Source: Brevibacterium sp.
Lineage (GTDB): Bacteria > Actinomycetota > Actinomycetes > Actinomycetales > Brevibacteriaceae
DNA length: 64,000 bases
Assembly (NCBI RefSeq): GCF_031179145.1
Contig: NZ_JAPSIB010000007.1
Span: 62,001 to 126,000, forward strand
Reading direction: 5' to 3'
Shown: positions 1 to 9,250 of the stretch, piece after piece
How positions within the stretch are numbered: the first letter of the stretch is position 1
How the letters are laid out: every line of letters starts with the position of its first letter
The notes under the pieces: model-generated
What the model saw: the letters and a program-made list of their open reading frames with translations, nothing else
The model's database searches: none
Told to the model about the DNA's origin: nothing
Made by a program: the position numbers and the translations under genes

Positions 1-386
1 GAGAGCACGATGACTCCACCTGCCACCTGGGCAGACACATTGGCGACGGCGTCGGAGGCCCCGAGGCCGCGGACGAGGTTCTGCACGAAGGCCCACAGCA
101 GACCGAGGCCGGCCAGCACGGGCAGCCAGTCGAGATAGGGAGCCGAGTGGTCACGCCACGCGGCGAAGAGACCGGCCAGACCGAACAGCGCCAGCATGAT
201 CGACGTGGCTCGCGGCTGAGGGGAGTCGGTGAGACGCGGCCAGCCGTACGCGACGCCGAGGACGATGAGCACGGTCGACAGAAGGAACAAGGTGTAGCCC
301 CAGTACACCGAGGCCCCCAGAGCCAGGGCCAAGGCGAGGGCGATTGCAACTCGAATCCATCTGATCACACGACTATCGTGCCTCAT
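1..386 (-). CDS. Integral membrane protein, unknown function (3' end cut by window)
   Basis: Reading leftward from an ATG at 386, the frame stays open to the window edge (128 codons seen). The product begins with a short basic segment (MRHDSRVIRWIR) and then has about five hydrophobic stretches near residues 11-28, 31-48, 61-78, 85-100 and 117 onward, so it is a polytopic membrane protein. I do not recognise the family. It is divergent from the glnR-like gene, and its -10-like TATAGT overlaps the -10 of that gene. Start is a choice from frame and hydrophobicity; no clear ribosome site is seen. Confidence 0.6.
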   Translation of the reverse strand, partial: MRHDSRVIRWIRVAIALALALALGASVYWGYTLFLLSTVLIVLGVAYGWPRLTDSPQPRATSIMLALFGLAGLFAAWRDHSAPYLDWLPVLAGLGLLWAFVQNLVRGLGASDAVANVSAQVAGGVIVL

Positions 387-428
387 CGCGGCCGGACGAC
401 ACGATTCCAAGAGGCGAAACAGCCGCTG

Positions 429-436
429 ACTATACT
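429..436. promoter_or_regulatory. Overlapping divergent -10 elements
   Basis: TATACT at 431-436 on the + strand is a good actinobacterial -10 for glnR (start 492). The same stretch read on the - strand gives TATAGT (429-434), suited to the membrane protein starting at 386. No convincing -35 is seen. Overlap means that the two promoters would compete for RNA polymerase. Confidence 0.4.
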
Positions 437-491
437 TTCCTCAGGCCGCACATGGGTGGCCGGCTCGAGTCCGAGGAGATGGAGGGGAAAC

Positions 492-1367
492 ATGCGCATC
501 CTGCTCATCTGCCCGGATTCCCCTCCCGACGCCCCTCTCTCCCTGCAGTCCCTCGACTATCTGGGTCATCAGATCGAGTCGTTGAGCATCGATCGGCTGC
601 GAGCCGCCGGCACAACCCCGGGTTCCACGAGCGCCACCAGCGCCACGAGCCGGGCACCGGCCACCGTCGCCACCCCCGCCGCGACCATCCCCGAGGCCGA
701 TGTCGTCGTGGCCGACGCCAGCGTCGACCTGTCCCTGGCGCCCCTCATCGCCTCCGTCCTCTCCGCCGCCGAGATCGATCTGCCGGTCATCGTCGTCCTC
801 GGCGAGGGCGGGCTGGCCGCCGCCTCGGCGAAATGGACCGTCAGCGACATCGTCCTCTCCACAGCCGGGCCCGGCGAGGTCGAAGCCCGCCTGCGCCTGG
901 CCCGCGACCGACACCTCGCACGTGCCGCTGGCGGCCATGCGCCGGCCGGAGCGCTGCCCGGCGCCGGCAGCGCGCAGCACTCCGGGCTCCCCTGGTCCGC
1001 GGACTTCCCCTCCGGTGACCAGGACCCTGCCGTCGTCGTCATCGGAACCCTGCGCATCGACGAGACGGCGTTCACCGCCGACCTCGGCGGGCGCAGCCTC
1101 GACCTCACGTATCGCGAGTTCGCCCTGCTGAAGTTCTTCGCCTCCCACCCAGAACGGGTCTTCACCCGCGACGAGATCCTGCTCAGCGTCTGGGGTGACG
1201 ACTACTACGGCGGTACGCGCACCGTCGATGTGCATGTGCGCCGCCTGCGTGCCAAACTCGGCAAAGACCTGGAGAACGCCATCCACACCGTGCGCAACGT
1301 CGGCTATCGCTTCAGCCCCGACGCCGCCATCGAGTCGGACGAAGACTCCGACACCGAGGAGAACTGA
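492..1367 (+). CDS. glnR: GlnR-type nitrogen regulator (atypical OmpR family)
   Basis: 291 aa. The C-terminal winged-helix domain (about residues 185-282) has the OmpR hallmarks LDLTYREFALLKFF and RTVDVHVRRLRAKLG. The middle (VIVVLGEGGLAAASAKW, about 100-116) and the next gene, mshD, match the mycobacterial GlnR-MshD neighbourhood. GlnR regulates nitrogen assimilation and lacks a normal phosphorylation pocket; I see no standard acidic triad here. An Ala/Thr/Ser-rich insert near residues 40-66 is unusual. The start at 492 follows a purine-rich GGAGGGG site at 481-487; an upstream in-frame extension to 147 is rejected because it crosses the promoter. The stop overlaps mshD by one base. Confidence 0.82.
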   Translation: MRILLICPDSPPDAPLSLQSLDYLGHQIESLSIDRLRAAGTTPGSTSATSATSRAPATVATPAATIPEADVVVADASVDLSLAPLIASVLSAAEIDLPVIVVLGEGGLAAASAKWTVSDIVLSTAGPGEVEARLRLARDRHLARAAGGHAPAGALPGAGSAQHSGLPWSADFPSGDQDPAVVVIGTLRIDETAFTADLGGRSLDLTYREFALLKFFASHPERVFTRDEILLSVWGDDYYGGTRTVDVHVRRLRAKLGKDLENAIHTVRNVGYRFSPDAAIESDEDSDTEEN

Positions 1368-2371
1368 TGAGAATCGCAGCCACCGGTGCCGTGACCGGAA
1401 CCCGGATCGAACCTCTCGCCGAGGTGGAGCTCGAGTTCCTCGACCGCGCGACGACAGTCGATGGATCCCCCGCGATCTCCGGAGGGCTGCTGGCCATCGC
1501 CGCCGGAGACGATGACGCCCACGATGCGCAGACCGCGTCCAGCGTGTGGCGCGTATACGAGAACGACGAGGCCGACAGTCGTGAGAGGCTCGTCGGATAC
1601 GGCATCCGGGCGCTGCAGGGCGAGCGACATGCCGCCGAGTTCGTCGTCGACCCCGACCGCCGTCGCCTCGGGGTCGGAGAGGCTCTGCTGTCGGAGATCC
1701 TCGCCGAGGAACCGGACTCCTGGTGCTGGTCGCACGGCGACCACCCCGGTGCGCGCAGGCTCGCCGCCATCCACGGCCTCGGACGCGACCGCGTCCTCTA
1801 CCAGATGCGCACCGACACCGATCTCGCATTGTCCGATCTGCCGGAGGTCTCCGCTCCCGAGGGCGTGACCATCCGCTCCTTCACCCCGGGTGACGAAGCG
1901 GGCTGGCTGCGGGTCAACAACGCCGCTTTCGACTGGCACCCGGAGCAGGGTGCGCAGACCTTGGACGACATCGCACGGATCGTGACCGCCGAGGACTTCG
2001 ATCCGGATTCCGTGATCATCGCCGCCCGAGACAATGAGGCCGCGGCGGCCGACGAAAGCAGCGCGACCGCAACGGCCGACGCCGTCATCGGCTTCCACCA
2101 GACCAAGAGCAGTGAGGACGAGACGATCGGTCGCCTCGGCGAGGTCTATGTCGTGGGCGTCGATCCCAGCATCCACGCCAGAGGCGTGGGCAGGGCGCTG
2201 ACCCTTGAGGGGATGCGGCGGATGGTCGCGGCGGGTGCGCGGGCGATCGAGCTCTACGTGGAGAGCGACAACGAGGCGGCGCTAGGCTTGTATCAGCGGC
2301 TGGGATTCCACGTCGCGGTGGCGCATGTGTCGTATGCGCCGGCTTCCTCGACCGCAGGCAACCAGGAGTAG
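1367..2371 (+). CDS. mshD: Mycothiol synthase
   Basis: 334 aa, two tandem GNAT acetyltransferase folds. MshD transfers acetyl from acetyl-CoA to Cys-GlcN-inositol, the last step of mycothiol synthesis in the cytosol. The C-terminal domain shows the acetyl-CoA loop [19 protein letters not shown] and the terminal motif [13 protein letters not shown]; the N-terminal copy has [15 protein letters not shown]. Length is close to the mycobacterial enzyme. The ATG shares its A with the glnR stop (TGATG), so translation is probably coupled. A poorly conserved Ala/Asp-rich loop near residues 225-240 ([15 protein letters not shown]) lies in the second domain. Confidence 0.9.
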   Translation: MRIAATGAVTGTRIEPLAEVELEFLDRATTVDGSPAISGGLLAIAAGDDDAHDAQTASSVWRVYENDEADSRERLVGYGIRALQGERHAAEFVVDPDRRRLGVGEALLSEILAEEPDSWCWSHGDHPGARRLAAIHGLGRDRVLYQMRTDTDLALSDLPEVSAPEGVTIRSFTPGDEAGWLRVNNAAFDWHPEQGAQTLDDIARIVTAEDFDPDSVIIAARDNEAAAADESSATATADAVIGFHQTKSSEDETIGRLGEVYVVGVDPSIHARGVGRALTLEGMRRMVAAGARAIELYVESDNEAALGLYQRLGFHVAVAHVSYAPASSTAGNQE

Positions 2372-2375
2372 ACCG

Positions 2376-4520
2376 ATGTATGACATCACAGCAGCCGGCA
2401 GGGAGCTCGACCTGCCCGACCCCGCGGATCGCTTCCTCGACCGGGAGCTGAGCTGGCTGGCATTCAACGAACGTGTCCTCGACCTCGCCTCCGACCCGAG
2501 CGTACCGCTGTTGGAGAGGGTCCGCTTCCTCTCGATCTTCGCCACCAACCTCGACGAGTTCTTCATGGTCCGCGTCGCCGGACTCAAGCGCCGGATCAAC
2601 ACCGGCCTCGCCGTGCCCACTGTGACCGGGCGGATGCCACGCCAGGTCATGCACGCGATCGGGATCCGAGCCCATGAGCTGATGACCCGCCACGCCGAAC
2701 TCCTCAAGACCGACATCGGGCCGGCGCTCGACGCCGAATCGATCACCAAGGTGTCGATGGACGACCTGCGGCCGGAGGAGCGCGCCCGCGTCGACGAATT
2801 CTTCGCCCGGCACGTGTTCCCCGTCCTCACCCCGCTTGCCGTCGACCCTGCCCACCCGTTCCCCTACATCTCGGGGCTCTCGCTCAACCTGGGCGTGCTG
2901 CTGCGCTACCCGGAGTCGGGCAAGGAGCTCTTCGCCCGGGTCAAGGTGCCGCCGCGACTGCCCCGGTTCTTCAACGTCGCCAAGGTCGCCGACCGTCCTG
3001 TCGGCCGTGACGTGCCGTCCCGGTTCGTCGCTCTCGAGGACATCATCGCCGAGCACCTCGACACCCTCTTCGAGGGCATGGAGATCATCCACCATTCGAC
3101 CTTCCGCGTCACCCGCAACGAGGACCTCGAGGTCGAGGAGGACGACGCGGAGAACCTCCTCAAGGCGCTCGAGAAGGAGCTCCTGCGCCGCCGCTTCGGG
3201 CCCGCCGTGCGGCTGGAGATCACCGAGGACATCCACCCCCGGGTGCGGGAGATGCTCAAGGACGAACTCGGCATCGACGAGTCCGAGATCTACCAACTGC
3301 CGACCCCGCTCGACCTCTCCGGCATGTCAGACATCGCCGACGTCCCCCGCGACGACCTTCACTTCCCGCGGATGGTCCCGCAGATGAACAAGGATCTGTC
3401 CCGCCGCGAATCGAGCGACCAGGTCGACGTGTTCGCCGCCATCAGCCAGCGCGACATCCTCCTCCACCACCCCTACGACTCGTTCTCCACCAGCGTCCAG
3501 GCCTTCCTCGAGCAGGCCGCGGCGGACAAGAACGTGCTCGCGATCAAGCAGACGCTCTACCGCACCTCCGGCGACTCCCCCATCATCGACGCCCTCGTCG
3601 ACGCCGCCCAGGCCGGCATCCAGGTGCTCGCCGTGGTCGAGATCAAGGCCCGCTTCGACGAGGAGGCCAACATCACCTGGGCGCGCAAGCTCGAACGCGC
3701 CGGCGTCCACGTCGTCTACGGCATCGTCGGACTCAAGACGCATGCGAAGCTGTCCCTCGTGGTCCGGCAGGAGGCCGAGGGGCTGACCCGCTACTGCCAC
3801 GTCGGCACCGGCAACTACCACCCCAAGACCGCCCGCCACTACGAGGACTTCGGTCTGCTGACCAAGGACATGCAGGTCGCCGACGACCTGACGAAGCTGT
3901 TCAACCAGCTCTCCGGATATGCTCCGCGCGCCGAGTACTCCCGGCTCCTCGTGGCTCCCACCCGCGTCCGGGCCGGCCTCATCGAGCTCATCGAGAAGGA
4001 GATCGCCATCGCCGAGGCGGGCGGCGCCGGGCAGGTCCGCATCAAGGTCAACTCGATCGTCGACGAGGCGATCATCGACTCCCTCTACCGCGCCTCGCGG
4101 GCGGGAGTCGACGTGGAGGTCTTCGTCCGCGGCATCTGCGCACTGCGTCCCGGAATCCCGGGGCTGAGCGAGAACATCAAGGTCCGGTCGGTCCTCGGGC
4201 GGTTCCTCGAGCACTCCCGCGCCTTCGTCTTCGGCAACGACGGCGACCCGATCGTCTACATCGGCTCAGCCGACATGATGCACCGCAACCTCGACCGCCG
4301 GGTGGAGGCGCTCATCGAGCTCCGCTCCTCCGATCACAAATCCGAGGTCATGACCCTGTTCGATCTCGCCTTCGACCCGTCCACCTCGGCGTTCGAACTC
4401 GCCGCGGACGGCACCTGGCACCGCGACGCGAACGACGAATCCGGTCAGCCCCTGACCGACTACCAGAGTGAGCTCATCCGCCGGCATCGCCGCAGGCGGA
4501 GGATCGGGGAGGACGGGTGA
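2376..4520 (+). CDS. ppk1: RNA-degradosome-type polyphosphate kinase
   Basis: 714 aa. Polymerises the gamma phosphate of ATP into polyphosphate, reversibly. The N-terminus has the PPK1 signature [16 protein letters not shown] and the sequence [20 protein letters not shown]. The phosphohistidine region reads [20 protein letters not shown], and the phospholipase-D-like HxK is in [10 protein letters not shown]. The ATG at 2376 has AGGAG at 2364-2368, four bases after the mshD stop; an in-frame ATG at 2325 lies inside mshD and lacks a site. The C-terminus is basic ([10 protein letters not shown]). Position next to mutT1 and the pst genes fits a phosphate-storage role. Confidence 0.95.
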   Translation: MYDITAAGRELDLPDPADRFLDRELSWLAFNERVLDLASDPSVPLLERVRFLSIFATNLDEFFMVRVAGLKRRINTGLAVPTVTGRMPRQVMHAIGIRAHELMTRHAELLKTDIGPALDAESITKVSMDDLRPEERARVDEFFARHVFPVLTPLAVDPAHPFPYISGLSLNLGVLLRYPESGKELFARVKVPPRLPRFFNVAKVADRPVGRDVPSRFVALEDIIAEHLDTLFEGMEIIHHSTFRVTRNEDLEVEEDDAENLLKALEKELLRRRFGPAVRLEITEDIHPRVREMLKDELGIDESEIYQLPTPLDLSGMSDIADVPRDDLHFPRMVPQMNKDLSRRESSDQVDVFAAISQRDILLHHPYDSFSTSVQAFLEQAAADKNVLAIKQTLYRTSGDSPIIDALVDAAQAGIQVLAVVEIKARFDEEANITWARKLERAGVHVVYGIVGLKTHAKLSLVVRQEAEGLTRYCHVGTGNYHPKTARHYEDFGLLTKDMQVADDLTKLFNQLSGYAPRAEYSRLLVAPTRVRAGLIELIEKEIAIAEAGGAGQVRIKVNSIVDEAIIDSLYRASRAGVDVEVFVRGICALRPGIPGLSENIKVRSVLGRFLEHSRAFVFGNDGDPIVYIGSADMMHRNLDRRVEALIELRSSDHKSEVMTLFDLAFDPSTSAFELAADGTWHRDANDESGQPLTDYQSELIRRHRRRRRIGEDG

Positions 4521-5491
4521 ACCCCTCCTCGGTCGACAGCGCTCAGGCATCGTCGCGGGTCCGCGCCGACATCCTCGCCGCCGGAGCAGTGTGCTGGCGG
4601 GAGGGCCACTACGGCCTCGAGGTCGCCCTCGTCCACCGTCCCCGCTACAACGACTGGTCCTGGCCCAAGGGCAAGGTGGAGCCGGGCGAGACCCTGCCCG
4701 AAGCGGCCATCCGCGAGGTCAAGGAGGAGACGGGCTTTGACATCCACCTCGGCGTCCCACTGCCCACGGCCACGTACAAGGTCGGCGGCAACAACCTCAA
4801 GAAGGTCTTCTACTGGTCAGCCGAGGTCAAGGGCGACCTGGTCTTCGCACCGAAGAACACCCGCGAGGTCGACGAGGCGCGGTGGTTCCCCCTCGCCGAG
4901 GCGCGGGTGAAGCTGAGTTCGTATGCGGACCGGGAGCAGCTCGACGCGGTGGAGAAGTTCGCCGACACCGACGCGCTGCGGGCCTGGCCGCTCATCCTCG
5001 TCCGGCACGGCAAGGCGTTCCCCCGGTCGAAGTGGCATGAGACGGAACATGTGCGCCCGCTCCTGGCGCTCGGTACCCGGCAGGCGATGGCCCTGACCGG
5101 TCTGCTCGGCGCCTGGGACGTCAGAAAGCTCATCTCGAGTCCGTGGAAGCGGTGCATGGCGACCCTGGTCCCGTTCTCGGCGGCCACCGGCAAGCCGATC
5201 AAGAAGGCGGCGTGCCTGAGCGAGAAGGCGGGGTCTGCGAACCCGGAGAAGACCGCTCGCTACATCGAGAAGCTGCTCGAGAAGGGCAAGCCGCTGGCCT
5301 ACTGCACGCACCGGCCCGTGCTCCCGACCGTCCTCGGCGTCTACGCCAAGCACGCACCGCAGCGAGTCGTCGAGAAGCTGCCGACAGTGGACCCGTACCT
5401 CAAGCCCGGCGAGATCCTCGTCGCCTACGTCCGCCCGGGCTCGGTGCCCCGCATCGTCGAGGTCGAGCGATTCCGCCCGATCGACTCCTGA
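4517..5491 (+). CDS. mutT1: MutT1-like Nudix hydrolase / histidine phosphatase fusion
   Basis: 324 aa, two domains. Nudix box at about 52-74 ([20 protein letters not shown]). The C-terminal half starts with the histidine-phosphatase motif LVRHGK near residues 161-166, and a second catalytic His is plausible in YCTHRPVLP. This is the layout of mycobacterial MutT1, which hydrolyses 8-oxo-dGTP and diadenosine polyphosphates. ppk1-mutT1 adjacency is also known from mycobacteria, though there convergent. GTG start at 4517 overlaps the ppk1 stop by four bases (GTGA), so coupling to ppk1 is likely. Confidence 0.88.
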   Translation: MNPSSVDSAQASSRVRADILAAGAVCWREGHYGLEVALVHRPRYNDWSWPKGKVEPGETLPEAAIREVKEETGFDIHLGVPLPTATYKVGGNNLKKVFYWSAEVKGDLVFAPKNTREVDEARWFPLAEARVKLSSYADREQLDAVEKFADTDALRAWPLILVRHGKAFPRSKWHETEHVRPLLALGTRQAMALTGLLGAWDVRKLISSPWKRCMATLVPFSAATGKPIKKAACLSEKAGSANPEKTARYIEKLLEKGKPLAYCTHRPVLPTVLGVYAKHAPQRVVEKLPTVDPYLKPGEILVAYVRPGSVPRIVEVERFRPIDS

Positions 5492-5528
5492 AGCCCGCGG
5501 CGAGGTGCCTGAAGCCCGCGGCAGGGCG
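5487..5528 (+). repeat. Tandem 21-bp repeat across the mutT1 stop codon
   Basis: CCTGAAGCCCGCGGC occurs at 5487-5501 and again at 5508-5522, a 21-bp period; the two 21-mers differ only near their ends. The first copy contains the mutT1 stop codon. It reads like a small recent duplication beside a GC-rich hairpin. Confidence 0.6.
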
Positions 5529-5542
5529 CCTTGACGCGCCCT
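5523..5542 (+). terminator. Hairpin after mutT1
   Basis: AGGGCGC (5523-5529) pairs with GCGCCCT (5536-5542) over a six-base loop. It follows the end of glnR-mshD-ppk1-mutT1 by about 30 bases. There is no T tract, which is usual in this GC range. Confidence 0.45.
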
Positions 5543-5659
5543 CGCGGCAGGGCGGCGGGTGCACGGCGGGGAGACGCCCACAGTCGCCTCGGCGGCAATC
5601 GTTTCATGGAACTCTGCTTCCTGTGACTCCGGACTCAGAGCAAACTCATACGTTGCGGA

Positions 5660-5717
5660 GTCATTCACCTTCCATTCACTTGCGCACTCCCCGCGCTTCA
5701 CGGACGGTCCTTAGCGT
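5660..5717 (+). promoter_or_regulatory. PHO-box-like direct repeats and -10 of pstS
   Basis: GTCATTCACCT (5660-5670) and TCCATTCACTT (5671-5681) are adjacent 11-bp units sharing CATTCAC; a weaker GCGCTTCACGG follows at 5693-5703, again in 11-bp phase. PhoP of Streptomyces binds 11-bp GTTCACC-like repeats. A -10-like TAGCGT lies at 5712-5717, so the repeats cover the -35 region, the position expected for an activator. No phoP gene is visible in the window. Confidence 0.55.
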
Positions 5718-5773
5718 GGAAGGCGAACGATCGAGATCTCTCGAACCGTGTCCATGTGAAGAAAGGCATCTTC

Positions 5774-6874
5774 GTGAAGCTTAAGCATCTGGCTCCATCC
5801 GCGGCTCTCCTGGCAGTCGGCGCACTCACCCTGTCGGCATGCGGTGGAGCATCCGCCACCGGCGAGGACACCTCAGGCGGCGACAGCGGCCTGCAGGGCA
5901 CGATCACCGGGATCGGCGCCTCCTCCCAGAAGGCCGCCATGGATGCCTGGACCGCCGATTTCGCCACGGCGAACTCCGGCGTGACCGTCAACTACTCTCC
6001 GGATGGATCCGGTGCCGGACGTGAGCAGTTCCTCGGCGGGAACGCCCAGTTCGCCGGCTCCGACGCTCACCTCGACGACGACGAGGCCGAGTCGGCCAAG
6101 GAGGTCTGCGGACCCGAGGGCGCCTACGAGTTCCCCGTCTACGTCTCCCCTATCGCCGTCGCCTTCAACCTCAAGGGCGTCGACTCCCTCAACCTCTCGC
6201 CCGAGACCATCGCCAAGATCTTCAAGGGCGAGATCACCAACTGGAACGACAAGGCGATCAAGGCCGACAACCCGGACGCGCAGCTGCCCGACCTCCCCAT
6301 CACTGCGGTCCACCGCGCCGATGACTCGGGAACGACCGAGAACTTCGCCGAATACCTCAAGGAAGCCGCAGGCGATGCCTGGGACGCCGAGGTGGACGGA
6401 AACTTCCCCAAGGAGTACGGCGGCGAGGCGGCGCAGGGCACCGACGGCGTCGTCCAGACCGTGTCCGACACCGAAGGCGCGATCGGCTACGCCGACGCCT
6501 CGGCCGTCGGATCGCTGGGCCAGGCCAAGGTCAAGGTCGGCGATCAGTTCGTCGAGCTGACCCCGGACGCCGCCTCGAAGGTCGTCGACGCCTCCACGAA
6601 GGTCGAAGGCCGCGGAAAGGGCGACCTCGCCTTCGATCTGGCCCGCGACACCACCGAGTCGGGCGCCTACCCGATCGTCCTGGTGTCCTACCACGTCGTC
6701 TGCTCGACCTACAAGGACCAGGAGACTGTCGACCTGATCAAGGCCTGGGAGAAGTTCGTGATCTCCGAGGAGGGCCAGCAGTCTGCGGCGAAGTCTGCCG
6801 GCTCGGCGCCGCTGTCGGCTGACCTGCGCTCGCAGATCGAAACCGTCATCGATTCCATCACAGTCGCAGGCTGA
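5774..6874 (+). CDS. pstS: Phosphate ABC transporter substrate-binding lipoprotein
   Basis: 366 aa. Binds inorganic phosphate outside the membrane and hands it to PstCA. The signal peptide ends in the lipobox LSAC near residues 20-23, giving a lipid-anchored cysteine. Phosphate-site motifs include GIGASSQKAAMDAW, YSPDGSGAGREQFLGG and the HRADDSGTTENF segment. I prefer the GTG at 5774 (MKLKHL...) because AAAGG at 5762-5766 is well spaced; a GTG at 5756 would give six extra residues. First gene of pstSCAB, separated from pstC by 131 bp holding a hairpin. Confidence 0.93.
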   Translation: MKLKHLAPSAALLAVGALTLSACGGASATGEDTSGGDSGLQGTITGIGASSQKAAMDAWTADFATANSGVTVNYSPDGSGAGREQFLGGNAQFAGSDAHLDDDEAESAKEVCGPEGAYEFPVYVSPIAVAFNLKGVDSLNLSPETIAKIFKGEITNWNDKAIKADNPDAQLPDLPITAVHRADDSGTTENFAEYLKEAAGDAWDAEVDGNFPKEYGGEAAQGTDGVVQTVSDTEGAIGYADASAVGSLGQAKVKVGDQFVELTPDAASKVVDASTKVEGRGKGDLAFDLARDTTESGAYPIVLVSYHVVCSTYKDQETVDLIKAWEKFVISEEGQQSAAKSAGSAPLSADLRSQIETVIDSITVAG

Positions 6875-6910
6875 AAGTCACGCCCCTGACCTGCAACGAT
6901 TGACCGTCAC

Positions 6911-6950
6911 AGAGCGGCGCAGCTGAGGAGAGTTCCCACTGCGCCGCTCT
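6911..6950 (+). terminator. Hairpin between pstS and pstC (attenuator)
   Basis: AGAGCGGCGCAG (6911-6922) is perfectly complementary to CTGCGCCGCTCT (6939-6950), with a 16-base loop. It lies 36 bases after pstS and 55 before pstC. A partial terminator here would make pstS mRNA exceed pstCAB mRNA, as is common for binding-protein operons. Confidence 0.65.
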
Positions 6951-6961
6951 TGGGTGTCCAG

Positions 6962-6977
6962 GATCCGCGAGCGGATC
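6962..6977 (+). promoter_or_regulatory. Second small dyad upstream of pstC
   Basis: GATCCGC (6962-6968) and GCGGATC (6971-6977) form a 7-bp dyad with a two-base centre, immediately after the attenuator hairpin and 17 bases before the pstC ribosome site. It could be an operator or stabilise the 5' end of a processed pstCAB transcript. Confidence 0.3.
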
Positions 6978-7005
6978 TTCGCGACGATTTCCACGAGGAG
7001 TACCT

Positions 7006-8013
7006 GTGCCGACCAGCACACAGACCACAGCGACCGGCCCGGCGGCCGGCGCGCCGGGGCCGGCTCTCGGCCCGGCAGTCCAAGGGACGAGGCCCAAGGC
7101 CGTGATCCGGCCCGGGGATCGGATCTTCTCCGCCGCGACGCTGATCGCCGGCATCCTGATCCTCGCCATCCTGGCCGGCGTCGCCCTGTTCCTGCTGGCC
7201 CAGTCGAAGGACACGATCGACGCCCAGATCAGCGACCCGAGCGCCATCACCGGTGGCAATGGGTTCCTGGCCTACGTCTGGCCCCTCGTCATCGGAACCC
7301 TGGTCTCCTCGGCCATCGCGCTGGTCGTGGCGACGCCCTTCGCCCTCGGCATCGCACTCTTCACCACGCACATGGCCCCGCGCCGGCTCGCCCCTGCGCT
7401 GGGCTACGTCATCGACCTCCTCGCCGCGATCCCCTCCGTGGTCTACGGCCTCTGGGGCATCGCCCTGGCCGGCAATCTCACCGAGTTCTACCTCTGGCTG
7501 TCGAAGTGGTTCGGCTGGATCCCGATCTTCGCCCCAGCCGCTGACGGCTCGGTGTCCAACACGGGCCGCACCCTCCTCACCGCCTCTCTCGTGCTCTCGA
7601 TCATGATCCTGCCGATCATCACCTCGCTGACTCGGGAGATCTTCCTCCAGACCCCGCGCCTGCAGGAGGAGGCGGCCCTGGCCCTGGGCGCCACGCGCTG
7701 GGAGATGATCCGCATGTCCGTGCTCCCGTTCGGGAAGTCCGGAATCGCCTCGGCGACGATGCTGGGCTTGGGCCGAGCACTGGGCGAGACCATGGCCGTG
7801 GCCATGATCCTGTCCCCCGGGCTGCTCACCGCGTCGCTGGTCGTCAGCGGCAACCAGACCATCGCTTCGGAGATCGCGCAGAACTTCCCCGAAGCCGCAG
7901 GACTGCGCCTGTCCGAGCTCATCTCGATCGGCCTGGTCCTCTTCGTCATCACCCTGCTAGTGAACATGGCGGCGCGCGCCATCGTCGCCAAGACCTCAGT
8001 GAAGGGAAGTTGA
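7006..8013 (+). CDS. pstC: Phosphate ABC transporter permease PstC
   Basis: 335 aa. One of two membrane subunits of the high-affinity phosphate importer. After a 40-residue Pro/Ala-rich cytoplasmic start there are about six membrane segments. The EAA-loop that contacts PstB is seen as EEAALALGATRWEMIRMSVLPFG. The GTG at 7006 has CGAGGAG directly upstream (6994-7000). One base separates its stop from pstA. Confidence 0.93.
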   Translation: MPTSTQTTATGPAAGAPGPALGPAVQGTRPKAVIRPGDRIFSAATLIAGILILAILAGVALFLLAQSKDTIDAQISDPSAITGGNGFLAYVWPLVIGTLVSSAIALVVATPFALGIALFTTHMAPRRLAPALGYVIDLLAAIPSVVYGLWGIALAGNLTEFYLWLSKWFGWIPIFAPAADGSVSNTGRTLLTASLVLSIMILPIITSLTREIFLQTPRLQEEAALALGATRWEMIRMSVLPFGKSGIASATMLGLGRALGETMAVAMILSPGLLTASLVVSGNQTIASEIAQNFPEAAGLRLSELISIGLVLFVITLLVNMAARAIVAKTSVKGS

Positions 8014-8014
8014 G

Positions 8015-9154
8015 ATGCTGACGACTTCGGACACCACCTCCTCCCGCTCCCGCTCGCTGACCTCGAAGCAGCTGCCCAAGGCCACGCCCTGGGTCATCGC
8101 CGTCGCCTCGATCGTCGTCGCCGCAGGAATCAGCTTCCTCGGCCTGGGCAGATTCTCCATCGCGGTCACCGCGGTCCTCGCGGGAGCCATCAACGCGATC
8201 GCCGTGTTCGCGATCTCGGCTGCCTATGAGGGCCGCCGCAAAGCCGTCGACCGGGTCGCCACGACCGTCGTGTCCTCGGCCTTCGTCCTCGCCTGCGTGC
8301 CGCTCATCTCGCTGCTGTGGCTGACCGTGTCCAAGGGTGGGGCCGCACTCGACCTCAACCTGCTCTCCCGCACCATGCTCGGGATGAAGGGCGTCCTCGA
8401 CCAGCAGTACGTCGCCGGGGAAGCAGGACTGGCCGGCGGCTTCTACCACGCGATCGTCGGCACCGTTCTCATCACCGTGGCCGCCTGCGTGATCTCGATC
8501 CCCATCGGCGTGCTCGCCGCGATCTACCTCGTCGAGTACGCCGGGAAGAACAAACTCGGCAAGGCCATCACGTTCCTTGTCGACGTGATGACGGGCATCC
8601 CGTCGATCGTCGCGGGTCTGTTCGCCTTCGCCCTGTTCTCCACGATCGCGAATGTCCTCATGCCCGAGGCCGCGGGAATCGCGAAGACCGGCTTCACCGC
8701 CGCCGTCGCCCTGTCCGTGCTGATGATCCCGATCGTCGTGCGCAACACCGAGGAGATCCTGCGGTTGGTGCCGATGGATCTGCGCGAGGCCTCTTACGCC
8801 CTCGGCGTGCCGAAGTGGAAGACGATCGTCAAGATCGTGCTCCCCACCTCGGTCTCCGGAATCCTGTCCGGCGTCACCATCGCCATCGCCCGCGTCATCG
8901 GTGAGACCGCACCGATCATGGTCACCGCCGGATTCGCCAAGAATCTCAACTGGAACCTGTTCTCCGGCTGGATGTCGACGCTGCCGACCTACATCTACGA
9001 TTCGCAGCTGCGTCCGGTCTCCCCCGGCGACGCCGCGATCGCCAGTTCTGAGCGCGCCTGGGCGGCAGCCCTCGTGCTCGTGGCCCTGGTCATGATCCTC
9101 AACCTGCTCGCCCGGGTCATCGCCAAGGTGCTCGCTCCGAAGGCCGGGCGCTGA
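8015..9154 (+). CDS. pstA: Phosphate ABC transporter permease PstA
   Basis: 379 aa. Second membrane subunit of the phosphate importer. About six to eight hydrophobic segments; the coupling loop reads REASYALGVPKWKTIVKIVL followed by RVIGETAPIM, typical of PstA. It is somewhat longer than many PstA proteins because of an extra N-terminal hairpin (about residues 28-75). ATG at 8015 is preceded by GAAGGG at 8001-8006. Stop is followed by 96 bases before pstB. Confidence 0.93.
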   Translation: MLTTSDTTSSRSRSLTSKQLPKATPWVIAVASIVVAAGISFLGLGRFSIAVTAVLAGAINAIAVFAISAAYEGRRKAVDRVATTVVSSAFVLACVPLISLLWLTVSKGGAALDLNLLSRTMLGMKGVLDQQYVAGEAGLAGGFYHAIVGTVLITVAACVISIPIGVLAAIYLVEYAGKNKLGKAITFLVDVMTGIPSIVAGLFAFALFSTIANVLMPEAAGIAKTGFTAAVALSVLMIPIVVRNTEEILRLVPMDLREASYALGVPKWKTIVKIVLPTSVSGILSGVTIAIARVIGETAPIMVTAGFAKNLNWNLFSGWMSTLPTYIYDSQLRPVSPGDAAIASSERAWAAALVLVALVMILNLLARVIAKVLAPKAGR

Positions 9155-9250
9155 TGTGCGCGGGCGGCCTCGGCACTGCCGGTAACCTCGGCGCGGGCCG
9201 CTACTCAGCCATACTGACAACCAGCCGTTCCCACTGATTAAGGAAACACA

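Noticed and set aside
441-1829. 462-codon open frame on the - strand opposite glnR and mshD
   Set aside because: Low-complexity Gly/Arg-rich product with no motif; glnR and mshD are well supported on the other strand.
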